From Verticillium longisporum (Eukaryota > Ascomycota > Sordariomycetes > Glomerellales > Plectosphaerellaceae), in contig JAETXT010000004.1 in assembly GCA_019188255.1 (NCBI GenBank), positions 4,402,001-4,466,000 on the forward strand: a DNA stretch of 64,000 nt. The letters are read 5' to 3'. The number at the start of each line of letters is the position of its first letter. Within the stretch, counting starts at the first letter, position 1. Shown one piece after another: positions 44,772 to 58,832 of the stretch. The position numbers were made by a program, and so were the translations under genes. Below the pieces are notes generated by a model, which was not told the origin of the DNA, made no database searches, and saw nothing but the letters and a program-made list of their open reading frames with translations.

Positions 44772-46904
44772 TATTAGGATTTATTATTTAATTATAAGAA
44801 AGGGTCGAGTTTATAATCCTAAGTAATATATTAATTAATTACCTCTCTAAGTTTCTAAGTTCGCTTAAGTATATAATATATAGAGCTCTAGTAGGTTTTA
44901 ACGTTTTAAATTAAATAGAGAAGCTTAGGATAGCTAAGCTCCTTTTAAATATATAGAAAGAATAGAGATCTCTTTATATTACGATTAATATAAATCGATA
45001 ATAAGCGAATCTATAGAGGTTAATAGAGGTAGCTATTATATTAATTATTATATATAATTTAGATAATATCTTATATTATTAGGGAGGAAGATATTTAAAT
45101 CTCTTTATTTACCCTTTTATATCTAATAGAGGGTTCTTTAACCCCTATCTAGAGTAGAAGATCTTATAGATAGAGCTAAATAATATATAAAATATATTAA
45201 ATAGTCCGAACTTTATACTAGATAAAGGTTAATAAAAGTATTATATTTAACTTATAAAGTCTTTTATTAAATAATCTTTTAACCTTTTCTCTTAATATAA
45301 ATAATCTATTATTATTTATAATATTATAGATCTATATTATTATATTATTATAGACTAGAGTATCTATAATAAGGATATTTATAGCGTCTCTAGAGTATTA
45401 GCTATCTATATTAATAATATCGAGAATAGAATATTACTTCTAAAAGGTATTATTAACTTAATATATAATAATCCTTAATAAAGAATAGCTAAGCTAAAGT
45501 ATAGTTTAAGAATTAATAACGATAGAAATATAGCGACCTACTAGGATATAGCTAATACTATATTTAATAATCTCTTATACTTAATCCTTAAACTAGAGAG
45601 AGAGGGTTTTCGGGCTTAATAATTAATAGCCTATATTATAAAGCCTATATACTTTAAGGAGGCTATAAAAATTAGAATTAAAGACGATATTAAATAGAAG
45701 AGCTATAGAGGTAATATAATTAATAAATATAAGCTTAAAATATAAATATTAAATATATAATACTAATTTCTAATAGAGATTATTATATAATTATTATACT
45801 AAGCTATATATATATACTATTCTTATAATATCTAGTTTTATATTTCTATAGTTATTCTAATTAGATCTATTAAAGTAGACCCTTAATTAGAAGTAGTATT
45901 AGAGAGCTAAGGTCCTTATAGTAGACCCTTTTAGAAGGTTTAAATACTTTATAGAAGTTAAATAACCTTAGTAGATAATTTATAGCTCCCCCCTTAATAT
46001 TATTATACTAGTATAGAAATATACTTATATAATAGCCTAATAGCTACGAATCTCCTTAAATAGCTTATATAGATCTAAAGGTTTATTATTCTATTAAACC
46101 CTATATTAAAACTATAATAATAATTCTAACTAAGTATATTATACTTCTTATATTCTATTAGAATAGGCTATTATATTAATCTAATAATAGCTTATTTTAT
46201 ATAATAGTTTAATTATAATAATTAATATATTAGAGGAGGTTTAATATAATATTCTTAATAGCGGATCTAGAAGTATATTAAAGACCTAACTTCTAAATAT
46301 ATTAAAGCTTATTTTACTATTCTATAAATACTTTAGGATAAAAGTTATTTAATCTTATTAAATAATATAGAAATAAATATAGAATTAAGGGATATATTTT
46401 ATTATATAATATAATACTTCTTTATCTTAGGACTTATAAACTTAATTTAATACTTTAAACTCTCGTCTTCTATAATTACTTATCCTTTTACTATATTATA
46501 CTTTTCTATTCCTATTACTTTATTAATAAAATCTCTTATTAATCTAGAAACTAAATACTAAAGACTCCTATTCTATTTATCCTATTATTAATCCCTAATA
46601 CTACTTTAATCTATTTAAACCGGGCTATTAATTAGAGAGACGAAATAGAGCTACCCCTTCTCCTTAGGCTAGGGTAGTCTCTTCCTAAGTAAAGGCGCTC
46701 TTAGTCTATTATCTAGATAGGATTTAGGCTATTACCTTAGCCCTAGATCGAAGATTAATAGAGGAAGCTTCCTTAATATTATTAAATTACTTCGAAATAG
46801 TTAAAAAGTTAATAAATTCTATTTAAGAAACGTAAATTAAAATAATAAAGTAGAAATAAATCTTATATAGCTTAATATATCTATATTATAATTAATAGTT
46901 TAAT
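44772..46904. repeat. RIP-decayed AT-rich DNA
   Basis: No CA/TG-rich islands, no frame, no terminal repeats that I could define. Identity unknown. Confidence 0.6.
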
Positions 46905-47185
46905 TATTAAGAGGGCTTTACTACTTATATAAACCCTGATTTATTACTTTAGCTGTACCTAAGAGCTCTAAATCGGTAGGGTAGGTAATATAAGGGTTAT
47001 AATTATTAATAATTCTATCTCTCTAAATCACCGCTACCTATATGAATTAGATATACCTATCTGATTTACCGATTACGTAAGCTATAAATCACGTACTCCT
47101 AAGAGCTATAAATCCTAGCCCCGGTAATTACTATATCGGTAAATCCTATATAGTAATTACCGACCTACGTAATCCCCTAATATTA
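46905..47185 (-). repeat. 3' LTR of copia relic 3
   Basis: 281 bases from TATTAAGAGGGC to CCCCTAATATTA on the plus strand; same family as 21626-21909, 33207-33487 and 54152-54432. Confidence 0.8.
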
Positions 47186-50100
47186 GTTTAATACTAGCTA
47201 TCTTTTCTTTATAGATAGGATTGCCTAAGGGACTAATATCGGGCTCTATTACCTATATTAATAGCTACTCTAATACGCTTATAATCCTCTAATCTCTAAT
47301 ATATTAGATCTACTATCCTAATCTATAAAATGAATAAATAAATAAGTGAATAAGTAATAATAGGAGAATAATAGATAGAATAAGGAAAAATATAGCTCTA
47401 TATTACTATTCCCGTAAGCGCTAAATCCCTAGTCCCTAGCGCTACGGATTAATTAAACTAGCCGCTAAATAGCTCTCTAAGGAAACGAATTAAATTATAA
47501 TTAAATAATAGGAATAGGCTTTTAAACCCTTTAATAAAGGAAATAAATAGTAATTAAATAGCGTAATAGCTAATTAAATAGCGCTCTTATAATAGCTAGA
47601 TATAGGCTCTTAAAGTCTCTAAATCGCTAATATATTAATAGAGGGTAGAAGAATAATTATTATTACCCCTTTTATTAGCTTTCTCGATAGGAATAATAGA
47701 ATTAAACTGCTTTTAGTAAGAATAATAGAATTAAACCGCTTAAATAGGATTAATAGATCCTATTAAGCTAGTTTAGTAAATACCGTACTCTATAGATCTA
47801 TATATCTAATTAGTAAGTTATAATAACTCTATTCCTTTTACCTTCCCTCTTCCCTATAACGATTCTTTATTTTTAAGATTAATTAGCCTAATCTACTATT
47901 TTAGAGCTCTAACGATTACTAAATCCCTATTTTTACTACTCTCTCTTTCTCTCTTTTTCTCTTATCCCGGCCTCGATAATGCCGCTTAAGCGTAAAGCCC
48001 CTATACCTATTGCCCCTCCCGCTAAGAGAATAGCAAAGCGTAAGAACCTAGTCGGTACTAATCGTAGGAGCTACTAATCCGGGATATAATATATATATAT
48101 AGTAATATTTATAAGGTCCCCTATTTAGGGTACTTAAAGTCTTATCTTATTAATAAATAAACTAAAACTAATATTAATAGTATATACTACGATTTAGAGC
48201 CTAAGGGTTCCTATTATTATAAGTATATTTCTAGGCACTCTTATAAATTAATATAAGCTTCTACGATCTCTATTTTCTAGTATCTATAGCTCTAACGATT
48301 ATTATCTATAGTCTAGTTAGGGCGTTTAAGCCCGCTATAAAGTTTTTAACCGCCTAGGATAAGAATAATAAACTAATAAGCTCTCTTCTCTATTATTTCC
48401 TAATTATTTAATTATATAATTAGTTAATAAGGGATATAGGATATAGAGAAGTAGTATATTATTATAAAGGGTATATTAACGATCGCTAAAGAGGAGGAAG
48501 CGAAGGGGGGTAACGACCTTAATAAGGACCTCGATAGTCTTTATAATACCGACCGTAAAGCGGCTAGGCGGGCCGTAGCTCTACGGCTCTTTAATTGCCT
48601 CTAATAGGACTCGCTAAAGTAATTAAACTCGGATTCTTCGGATTCCGAGGCCTAGTCCGCTTTACGGAGCGGTTATTTTACTATTTTACTAATCGCAGAG
48701 TCGTCGTTTTTACTTCTAGGGTACTCGTTTTTAGGCTTTATTATATTTTTATTAATATTAATTACCTTTACCCTTTAATTATTCTTTTCTTAATATTTAA
48801 TTTATCCTTTAATCCTAATTATAACTTTATTAGAGCTTATTAACGCTTCTAGTACTTAGTTTAGCGCTCCTTTAATTATTAAATCTATAGGGTTATCGCC
48901 TCTAACGATCTAATGAATTTCGTCGATTTTATATTCTTCGTAGCTTTACTATAATACTATAAGATCTATTATTAAGCGTTTCTCTATTATTATACTTAAT
49001 TAAACTAGGCATTAATAGAGTAAATAGCTATCGGTATAGATAACTATCTATAGGAGCGGTAGTTCTAAGCGTTTATAGATCTCTTAGAGCGTCTATTTAA
49101 GGATATAAGCTATATTAAAACTATTAATTATATTAAAGATTTTACTAGCTAGAATTAAATATATAACTCATTTATACTTAATAGATCATTAATAGAGGAT
49201 ATTACTATATACTATAAAGGCATTCTCCTAATTATAGGAACGTTTATTATTAAGGAGGATAAGAAATCTAATCTATAAACTTAGGTCCTTATTATTAACG
49301 AAGGAGCTATTAATAAATATATAAAGTTAGGCTATTAAGAGATCTAGGCGTACGTAATTTAGGCTACGGCCTATATTAGCGATCTATTATTATATATATT
49401 TATTAAGCTATTTAAAGTCGTCCTCTTATAAGTTCTTAGCTTAGGCTATAATAGAGAAATCGAAGGCTACCTCTAGTTAATAGGTTAAAGTAATATAGGT
49501 ACTACGAGCTCTCTAGGCGATATATTCCTATTCTAAGCTCACTATCCCTAGGGTTACTAGCTCTAGGCGATTACCTTAGCCTTTCTATTAAATCGTAAGA
49601 TCTTTAGTTCTAACTTTAATAATATAGCTATTAAAGACGCTATTAGATCCTATATTAAGGATAGAAGTAGGCTTTACCCGGAAGCTAGCGCTTTCGAGCT
49701 CTATTTATTCCTTTTATATAAATACGGGCTCTCCGAGGTTAAGGGTATCGTTAATCTATATTCCGATTAATCTAAAGCTCTCTCTAGCTCTAGTTAGAAG
49801 TAAATACGGATCGTAGCCCGTTAGAACGGCGTTTAAGTACTCTCTATAATAGCGCTAATAGGTTATAAACTAATAGAGACCTAACTCTATAATACTATAG
49901 AGCGGCTTTATAACGTAGAAGACGATTCCGTTAAGGTATCTATATTATAGCTCCTTAGGAATATATAGGAGAACGTTATATAATAGATCTATAGCGTTCT
50001 ATGTATAGGCTTAACTAATATTATAGAATATTAACTAATAGCTATATTACTATAGTATTAGGGTAATCGCTAGGATTAGTTATTAGCTATAGTATATAAT

Positions 50101-53100
50101 CGTAGGCGATTATATTAATAGGGTTATCTTCTCCTAATTACTATATCCTTAAACTATTAATCTTAACTTCTTATATAGGGCTTAAGGGAGGCTTTTTACC
50201 TCTCTTATAAGCTAGTATCTAAAGATCTTAGTACTATGAAACGTAGATCTCCTAATCGGTACGATTATTCTAGTTATTAGGAGTAAGTCGATTTCCTCCT
50301 AGTCGGACTATTTAAATAGCTTCCTAGGGGTTATTATTCTACCTTTATTATATAATTAAATAGCTAGGTCGTACCCCTACTATTCCCTTTTAATAATAAA
50401 TTAGCGCTCGATCTATAAAGTCCTAGTCGTATTACTCTTATAATCCGTAAAAGCCGCTTATAATAGATTCATAGTATTTATTAACTTCCTAGGTCTCCCG
50501 TATCGTTATAATAGAATTAGCTCTAGGTATTTAAATAGTTCTAGGGTCTCTAGAGTTTAAATTACTATTATCTCCCTAGCTTATTAATCTAGCGATCTAT
50601 TATATAGCGTAACGTATATTCCTCTAAACTCTATTAAGCTATTAACTATTTCGATTATAACCGCTATATTAGAAACCGATATAACTTTATAGGGACTAGT
50701 CTATTTCTCCTATTCTCGGAATATAAGAATATTGCTTCTTAGCTCTAGCGATCTCGGTAGTAATTACTTAGTATCTAGTCCGTTATAGGTATTAAGAGCG
50801 TTATTAACCTTCCGCTTAGCGATTATTCGCTAAAGCTCCGCTATCGCCTTATTAACCGCTTCGGCGCGCTATGCTTAGGTCGTAGTAGGCGCTAAGTTAG
50901 TAGTAATCCTAGGTATTGCCCCGAATACGAGTAATATAGATATTAATCTATTAAGCTTAGCGGTATCGTTTATTACCTTTATAGCTCCTTAAAATAGCGA
51001 TTCTAGGCTCGTATCGCGAGACTCTACCTTTAAGATCTCGTACGCTCTATATATCGGCTTATAATAGCTCTTAACCTTACCGATTAACTAATAGGCCTTT
51101 ATAGGGATTTAATAGTAGGTTATACCTAGGAGGCGTACCTCTACCCTAAACTCTACGGAGGTAAAGTTCATTCTAGTATTAATAGTTAAGATATCTAGAG
51201 GCCTAAGATATATATCTAATTAGTATTTCTTAAGAGCTTCCTATATTATGCGAGCTATAAAATTAAGAATGAAAGTTATAGACTAGAATCCTATATTCGT
51301 ATCGATTATATAAAGAACGGGCTTTCTATCTAAATATATAATATCGATTAAAATCTTATAATTAAAGTCGATATCTAATTTTAAAGTAAACTTAAAGCGT
51401 TACGGAGACTTCCCTTTAATCTAATAATAATAGTAGAAGCGGTTTATTAGCTCTAGAGTATCCCGATTTACTTCCTAGTTTACTCTCTAGAGTAGGTTCT
51501 ATAGCTTCTCTATAAATAAATAACTAAACCGTTTATAAATATATTAAAGCTCTACTTCTATTAGAAACGCTACTCTATTACTCTCTATCCTTATTATATA
51601 TATAATCCTAGAGCTAATATAGGTCTTTATATCTAGGAAGAACTATAAATAGCCCTATTTACGAAAAATAGGCGTATACTCTTAGATCTCCTTAATACGC
51701 TTTACTAGCTCGTTATACGTATTATCTAAATAGACTCCGAGATCGTTTATATCCTTAATATAAAGTAGGAATAGGGTATCTATTAGGATAATATAGAATA
51801 TAATTCTTCTAATTAATATTAGAATAATAATCTCCTCTATTATAGAAATAGGATTTCCTACTCCGAATCTTATTCTAGCCCCTATTCCCTATTTATTAAT
51901 TATTAGGCTTAATATTAGGGCTATTAGAGCCTTTATTTATAAAGCTCCTATTATAGAAATTAATATTATACTTATATTAGGGATAATACTATACTATATA
52001 GAAGTATTATTAATCTAATATTAAATAAAGAGCTATTCTATTAGAGCTATTATTTTAGCCTTCGGACTATTCCCCCTAATTCTATATTAGAACGACTTAT
52101 TTACTAGGAAGTATATAGTATAGGTATTTATTAGTTCGTTCTTAGGATTAGATTTAAAGGTATCGTCTACTCCTAGCTTATTAGAAATAGGATTATTTAA
52201 TTCCGAGCTCTTAATAGGTTCTATTATTATTAAAAACTAATAATATCCCTTCCGCTAATCCCTATACGCTTCCTATATATATTTCTATTACTCTTTCGAA
52301 CGTTATTACTCTTCGGGAGAGTACTTTATCGATCTATAGTCTAGTTTAGAGTATATCTAGTATTTACGAATTCTAAATAGCTAATAATTATTAATTCTAT
52401 ATATTAATTACTCTCTACGATCTCCTTTTCTATTAGCCTAGCGATATCCGCTCCTATAACGTCTATTAGTATAGAAGTACCTAAGCGTTCTAGTATTCTC
52501 CTCTACCTTTAATATACTCTTAAGCTATATAGATAGTATATTAAAAGATCGCTCTAGCTTTATTAATATAATCTTTAGCTCTAGGACGCCTTAAACCGCC
52601 CTTAGAGTATTTATATAGAGATAAGTCTCTTCCTTAAATATATAGCTAAGTATTCTCTAATACTATTAAAGCCTATCTAGAAGGATCTAGAGAACTTCTA
52701 TTCGCGGCTTTCCTATATTATTAGCTTCTATTACTATAGAATAGAACGTTATTAAGCTCTAGTCTATATAATACTATACTCTATTAATCTCCGAATCGAA
52801 TTATTATTTAATTACTAGGTATATTTAATAGAGTCCTATACTCTAGTTTATATATTCTAGGAAGAAAGTTTATATACGCCCTAAAAGTATATTTAGGAAG
52901 AGCGTATAGACCTATATATAGCGGATTTATAATAGTTCGTAAACGTCTATAAAGATATATATTTTATCGTTAAGGATATTATATATCTCTTTAGAGTAAT
53001 TACTCTCTTTATTCTAGAGCAATACGAAATACTTAATTATAGCTCTATCGATTAATAAATTTATTAATTCGTATAATAATAGAATATAGTATTAAGCTAG

Positions 53101-54151
53101 TAGGTTCTAAGTAATATTTAAAAGTAGGGTCTTATTTCTTCGTAATTAAAGTATAATCTCTTATTAGTTAGATTATTTATTCTATTAATTAGATAATTTT
53201 AGAATTAGGGGCTATCGGGGATCTATCCTCCCTATTTATAGTTTTCGGATTTAAGATAGCTAGGCGTTCCCTATAGGTTATTACTCGTCGTCCTACTAGT
53301 CTCGCTATTCCTTTATTCTTTAGAATACTAAATCCTAATCGGTAGTAATCGACTCCGTTATATCGGGTATCTCTTCCTATAAAAGTATTAGGATTAATCT
53401 CTTCGATATCTTAGTATTTATTACTCCTAGAAGAGGGATCCCGCACTCTACTAGATATACTTTTAGCGTTCGAATAATTATTATATTATAGGAGTTAAAG
53501 TCCTCTTCGGTCTAGCCTTAGAAGTCTTCGATAAACGCTTCTAGGAAGTAAACTCCCTTTATAGTCCTATATATACTTATTATTTTCAGGATCTAAGCGC
53601 TCTTAAGATCTATAGATACCGAATCTAGTAATCTAGGGAACCGTAATTCTACTCTATTAACGATAAAGTTAATATCGAGACCCTTCTTAACCTTCTACGT
53701 TAGGCGTCATATACTAAGTTCTTCTAGAATACCGTCGAACTCCTATTATATCTTTTTAGCGCTCTCTAGCTCTATTACGGAGCTATTACTATAATCCGAG
53801 GAGCTTATTATCGCTAATTTTATTAAAGCTCTATTATAGCTAATTAACTATTCCGTAGAGCTTCGTTTATCGGGTTTAATAGCTAGTAATATAGCCTAGG
53901 TAGTAATCTTAGGCGTAGGAGTCCTAAGGTACTCGAAGTAGACGGTGCTCCTATAGATTATATAATAGGGGATTTCCCTACTATTAAGCTCTTATAAGAG
54001 TCCTAAAGTACTTAAAGTAAATAGTGCTCTTACGATTACTTATAAAGTATAACCGATGAGCTTCCGTATAGCGAATTTGCTATCCGTAGGATCGATCCTA
54101 ACTTCTCTAGCTCTAGCTATTCTATATTACGTTAAACGTAATACTAATTAG

Positions 54152-54432
54152 TATTAAGAGGGCTTTATTACTTATATAAACCCTAATTCATTACTTTAGC
54201 TATGCTTAAGAGCTCTAAATCAGTAGGGTAGGTAATATAAGGGTTATAATTATTAATAATTCTATCTCTCTAAATTACTACTATCTACGTAAATTAGATA
54301 TACCTATCTAATTCACCGATTACGTAAGCTATAAATCACGTGCTCCTGAGAGCTATAAATCCTAGCCCCGGTAATTACTATATCGGTGAATCCTATATAG
54401 TGATTACCGACCTAGGTAATCCCCTAATATTA
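54152..54432 (-). repeat. 5' LTR of copia relic 3
   Basis: 281 bases matching 46905-47185 with mostly transition differences. It keeps several CA/TG sites (for example AAATCACGTGCTCCTGAGAG). Confidence 0.8.
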
Positions 54433-55986
54433 GTTTAATATTAATCGATTTAATTATTAAGAGGCTATAATAATCGATTAAGCTTCTAATTCCTAAAAAT
54501 TTATTTATATAGCTTATTTATAAGATTATATAGGACTTTAAGGGAGGGGATAATCTTCGAATATAGTCGATAGCTATTCTTACTTTCTAGGAAGCTATAG
54601 AAGCCTAGATAGTAATAGTATTTATAGCTATATACTTAGGGGTAGTATATACTAAGTATATTACTATAATAAAGTAAGATATAGTATTTATATAAGAAAT
54701 AATATCTATATTTAACTTATAGATATAATAATCCTATAATAGCCTCGCCCCTAGCTCTATAGCTATAGCTTAATTTACCCTATTCCCTAAGAACTCCTTA
54801 ATTAATAGACTATATCTATTTAGAATTTTATATTAAAGGCTATAATATTAATAATATATTTAATATACTTCTAATCTTTAATTATAATAATTTAATAATT
54901 AATATAAATAGTACCTTTAATATAAATTATAATATTTAATATTATTATAAATATATTAATAGGGCTAGATAATATACCCTATATTATAATTATAATCTAT
55001 TACTTAATAGTATCCTAGGTTATATATAGGGCCTCCTCCTTAAAGTATTTATTATTAGAAAGAGGGTCGGACTAAGCGATCTCGTAGACTAAGTAATAGA
55101 AAGGGGCTTTAGGAATAATTAAGCTAACGTTCTTCTAATAATAGGTAATCTCCCGCTATTATCTTACTATAAATAGTTATTATAAAGCTATTATATTATA
55201 ATAAATAATTTATAAGGATCTTAATAGCGTCTCTAGCCTATTTAAAGAAGGATATAAGGGGCTCTATATATAATAGGGACGTAGTATATATCTATAATAT
55301 CGATACTATTATTATATTAGCTAATAGGCTTCTTCTTTAGAATAGCCCTATACTTAGGACTTTAACCTTTACTAGGTATAGTCTTATAAGTAGTAATAGT
55401 CTTATAGGCCCTATTACTTAGGGCCTTAATAGCTAATTTAGCTAAATAATATAGTTATTATATAAATTATTATATAGGGATCGCTAAATATAATTTATAT
55501 AATATATTTATAGTATTTATTATTATTATTATTATTATTATAGCTATTATTATTATTATTATTATTACTATTACTATAATTATTATTAAATTATTAAGGT
55601 TTAATTTAATTATAATTATAAAGTCTATTTATTCTTAAATTCTAATCTAAATAATAGTTTAGATAGTTAAATAATTTATACTTTATATTCCTTCCTTCTA
55701 TTCTCGAACCTCTTTCTAGAAAGGAATAAAGGTTTACTAGAAAGCATTCGCTAGACTCTATAATAGCCTATATTATTATATCGATATTATTATATTATAT
55801 AACCTAAAAATACTTAGGCCCTACTATCTATTTAGGTTTAGGTTTCTTTTTAAATAGCCTATTTTAGCCTAAAAACCTATTTAGGTAGTAGAGTAATAGG
55901 CTTTTAGGGCTTTAGGTTCTTATACTAAGTTTATAGGTGCCTAATGGGTTATAATCTTTAGGTATTCCTAAGCCTATCCAGTACTA
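54433..55986. mobile_element. RIP-decayed DNA ending in a hAT-like terminus
   Basis: AT-rich throughout, with an ATT/TTA microsatellite at about 55517-55585. The right end, read on the minus strand, begins TAGTACTGGATAGGCTTAGG and is followed by repeated CCTAAA motifs, resembling the terminus at 37789. No transposase motif is readable and the left border is unclear. Confidence 0.45.
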
Positions 55987-58416
55987 TATAAGGCTTATAA
56001 TGCTAATATGAAGAGGATGTGAGTTTTTCAAAAAAGAACTTCCAGAGTGGACCGTCCGCTTGTGGAGTAGAGCCTTATGGCATTTACTTATACTAGCCGC
56101 AGAAACTATCCATAGAAGCAGACGCACACATGATCGGAGTTTTGGAAAATATTCGCCCCATCCACCCCATGGAACCAGCTTGTGCTGACGTACGTTAGGA
56201 GTGCCCCAAGTTGCCGTTTGCCCCTAGGAGGAAGCTGGATCTTAACATATGCTAGTTCAGTGCTCTTCGTGATATGTGCATTGGCAGGTCATACACGAAA
56301 ATATGACATCGAATCGAGACGTGAGTAGCCGGTCGTTTCCTGACGAGATCACTAACCACAAACGGTCTAGATCAATACGCTTGTCCCTGACTCAGCTAAG
56401 AAATCAGGCGAGTGGCTGAAACTTTCTAAAATAATCAAAACTCAATAATTCGTACCCGTCTTCTAACCCACCCAATAGGACAGCAACACGCAGAGTCATG
56501 TGCATTCGATAGTTTAGGTTCTTTACACGACACCGACACAATGGGTAGCATCAGAGCGAATTAACGTAAGGTGAATTATGGATTATACACTTCAAAAGCA
56601 GTGGATTGGGAATTGGAAAGTTGTCTTCTGCCCTTCTTTGTCTATATTCAACACGATATACGTCTGTGATGTACTCTTCCACCGAAGCCTACATGGCTAG
56701 CCGTCCTGGTAGCCTTGTTTTATTGGCTAACCTGTGCGTACCGAAGCCCAGTGGGAAGGCCGGTTCAATGGCCGCGAATTGCTTGCTTTCTAGGTCCCAC
56801 GATAGATTAGTACACGTCAATAAGCCGAGGCATTTACATCTATCGAGGCCGCTAAACTGTCCCACCATCTCATAAGCTCGAGTACGATGTTGCTGGTTAA
56901 TTGATACCGAGACACTTGCCGTGGATAGTCGCGCTTTGTACCGTTTTGCCGTCCCCGGTGGCATCGTAATCAAGGCGGATACATATGTCATAGGGCCCGA
57001 GCCACGTAAGTAGATTAGTCTACTTCCTATCATTGGGTTGACAAGCCACGAGCCCACGCGGCAGATTTTAATTGTGCAAAGGAGAGCTGTCGTCGCGCCA
57101 TAGGTTGACCTTAAAATGCGAAAGCTCGTGATACTATCCACTCCACTAAGGTACGCGACGGCAGTTGGTTTTCATGATGTGCGATCGGCAAAGCGTACTA
57201 GTCTGGGAAGATCGTATCATTGTGAAAGCTTGTCTGAAATGCCGGGCGGCGAGTACGCCAGGCGAAAGTGAGGACTGGGAAGGGCATTTCGGGGTTTTTA
57301 CTCAGAAAGGCATTAGGCTATGGACGCGCAACCCAATCAGCACTGCAATCTCAATAGATAACGAGTCTTAAGCACATCATTCGCGATCGGCACCCAATTC
57401 CCGAGTCGACCTCTCTTCACTGTTATCTCATGGGTTCGGCTATTCAAAGACGTTCGTCGCTCATGTACCGTCATTGGAGATTGGGGAAATCCGGGCTGGG
57501 TAGCTCGGAGTTTCGCCCTTTTGCATCTTGCTGTAAATGTCAAATACATTTCTGGGAACAGTTATTCACGTCCAACAGCAACGACAACTGCTGCTCACCA
57601 CCTTTGAATCTTGTTACCACCAGTGGAAGCCTGGAAATCTCCATCTTCCTGCTCGAATGAGGAGTCAGCCGAAGCTATCTCCCCTCGTGTAAGTTCTAGT
57701 ACCAGCAAGTTAAGTCAAGGTTTCCCTCTATCTACAACAGTCTATACTAGCGTATAAGAAGATGGCCTCTATGCCCATGGCGAGGCCAGACTCTCTCTGC
57801 GGGTTATCCCCACGCAAACTGCCGAGGACGTTAGACAGCCACGTCACATGACCAAGACACCGTTACACGACAACCTTGGAGGCTAATAACTACGGACGCG
57901 CGGCTTTACTTATTGGAAAAGATGCTATTGGTACGACCGCGTTAAACAAAATTTCCGCCGTATTGACTTCAGAATCAGCACGAAGCCGAGGTTTCTTGTT
58001 TCAGAAGTCAGAGCGCTGGAAGTGTCAGGAGGCACCCGCGGAGCTACGGGACAGGGGCTAGTCCAGGGGCTTAGGACCATGGGAGAACGTATATAAAGGC
58101 TGCGGAGGCCCAAAATTCAGATGTATTGCTATCCCCTGCCTAACAATTGACTGCGGACATCCCTGTGGAAGACCTCTTCACTCTGCTCACGCACACGCTC
58201 TGAAAGGAAGCTTGGACTAGCGAACGACCCTATATCGTGATTAATGACATGGTTGAGATAGGGTGATTGAGACATCGGCCACTTAGTCCCGTGGCACATT
58301 TTACAAAGCAACAGTCTATCATTCGAACTCTTTAGATTGGGTGATGCAAGTGCAGAGAACGTGGCATTTCATGCTAGTCAGATGCTAGATGAATTTCCAG
58401 CTAACACTCACTTCTT
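55987..58416. other. Normal-composition island, no gene recognised
   Basis: Composition recovers near 56020. The longest frame is minus 56689-57141 (150 codons) with no recognised motif; I do not call it. A TATAAA at 58092-58097 sits in a promoter-like context without a convincing gene downstream. Relics of decayed genes are possible. Confidence 0.4.
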
Positions 58417-58832
58417 TCACACGTCTTCCAGTCTGTACACTTCATAGGCGGGTTCTTCGTACGGATGCGCGCTAGACAGCTGTTAGTGCGTCAATTATGC
58501 CTGGTTGCTGTCTATCATCCGCTAACTCACACTTTTAATGCATCCACGGCTTTTTTTACCGTGCTGTCGCCGTTGCAGAGAGTTTCAACTCTGACTTCTT
58601 CGACTTCTTCCAACTGGCCCACGGCCCCAATGTGCGGGCGGGCTGAGTCTCCGGGGCGAAATTGGCCGGTGCCCATGGTTGTCCAACAGCATTCGGTGTA
58701 GTTTCCTGGACCTGGGTAACGTCCCGCTCCAGCGGCAAAGACTGCAGCCTTGCATTTTTCCAAAGCAAACGGGGGCACGAAGAAAATAAGCTTAAAGCGC
58801 GCGGCTGTTGAAGTTGATAGAACGGTAGCCAT
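58417..58832 (-). CDS. NIF3-like (DUF34 insert-domain) small protein
   Basis: Two exons: 58832-58531 and 58471-58417, with a 59-nt intron (GTGAGT donor, CACTAAC branch site, CTAG acceptor). The product is 118 residues. It matches the short fungal proteins annotated as NGG1-interacting factor 3-like: FKLIFFVPP, FAAGAGRYPGPGNYTECCWTT, GTGQFRPGD, HIGAVGQLEEVEEVRVE and, only after splicing, HPYEEPAYEVYRLED. This is the PII/CutA-like domain that is inserted in larger NIF3 proteins; the metal-site domains are absent, as usual for the short form. Biochemical role is not established. The ATG at 58832 was chosen over one 36 codons upstream because homology starts right after it. The frame is intact. 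It diverges from the HET gene across 295 bases. Confidence 0.85.
58472..58530 (-). other. Intron of the NIF3-like gene
   Basis: 59 nt, GTGAGT...GTCTAG with CACTAAC branch site; splicing avoids an in-frame TGA and adds the conserved HPYEEPAYEVY tail. Confidence 0.85.

Larger units (their letters stand above)
46905..54432 (-). mobile_element. Ty1/copia retrotransposon relic 3, both LTRs present
   Basis: About 7.5 kb with 281-bp LTRs at 46905-47185 and 54152-54432, in the same orientation. Coding strand minus. Reverse transcriptase blocks are readable near 49.8-50.6 kb (PLYxIxExG around 49890-49915) and RNase H near 49.0-49.4 kb. The upstream 51-54 kb should hold gag, protease and integrase, but I could not read motifs there with confidence. 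It keeps more C and G than relics 1 and 2 but is full of stops. The most complete copy of the family in the window. An antisense basic frame starts at ATG 47979. Confidence 0.85.

Noticed and set aside
48595..48843. 82-codon hydrophobic frame
   Set aside because: Lies within copia relic 3, rich in Phe, Tyr, Leu and Ile as expected from random AT-rich DNA; homologous positions in relics 1 and 2 are not open.
37789..55986. One single 18-kb hAT element
   Set aside because: The flanking bases of the two similar ends show no matching target duplication and unrelated elements fill the interval.
56689..57141. 150-codon minus-strand frame as a gene
   Set aside because: No recognisable domain, no clear promoter or intron, and competing frames on the other strand; left as unassigned.
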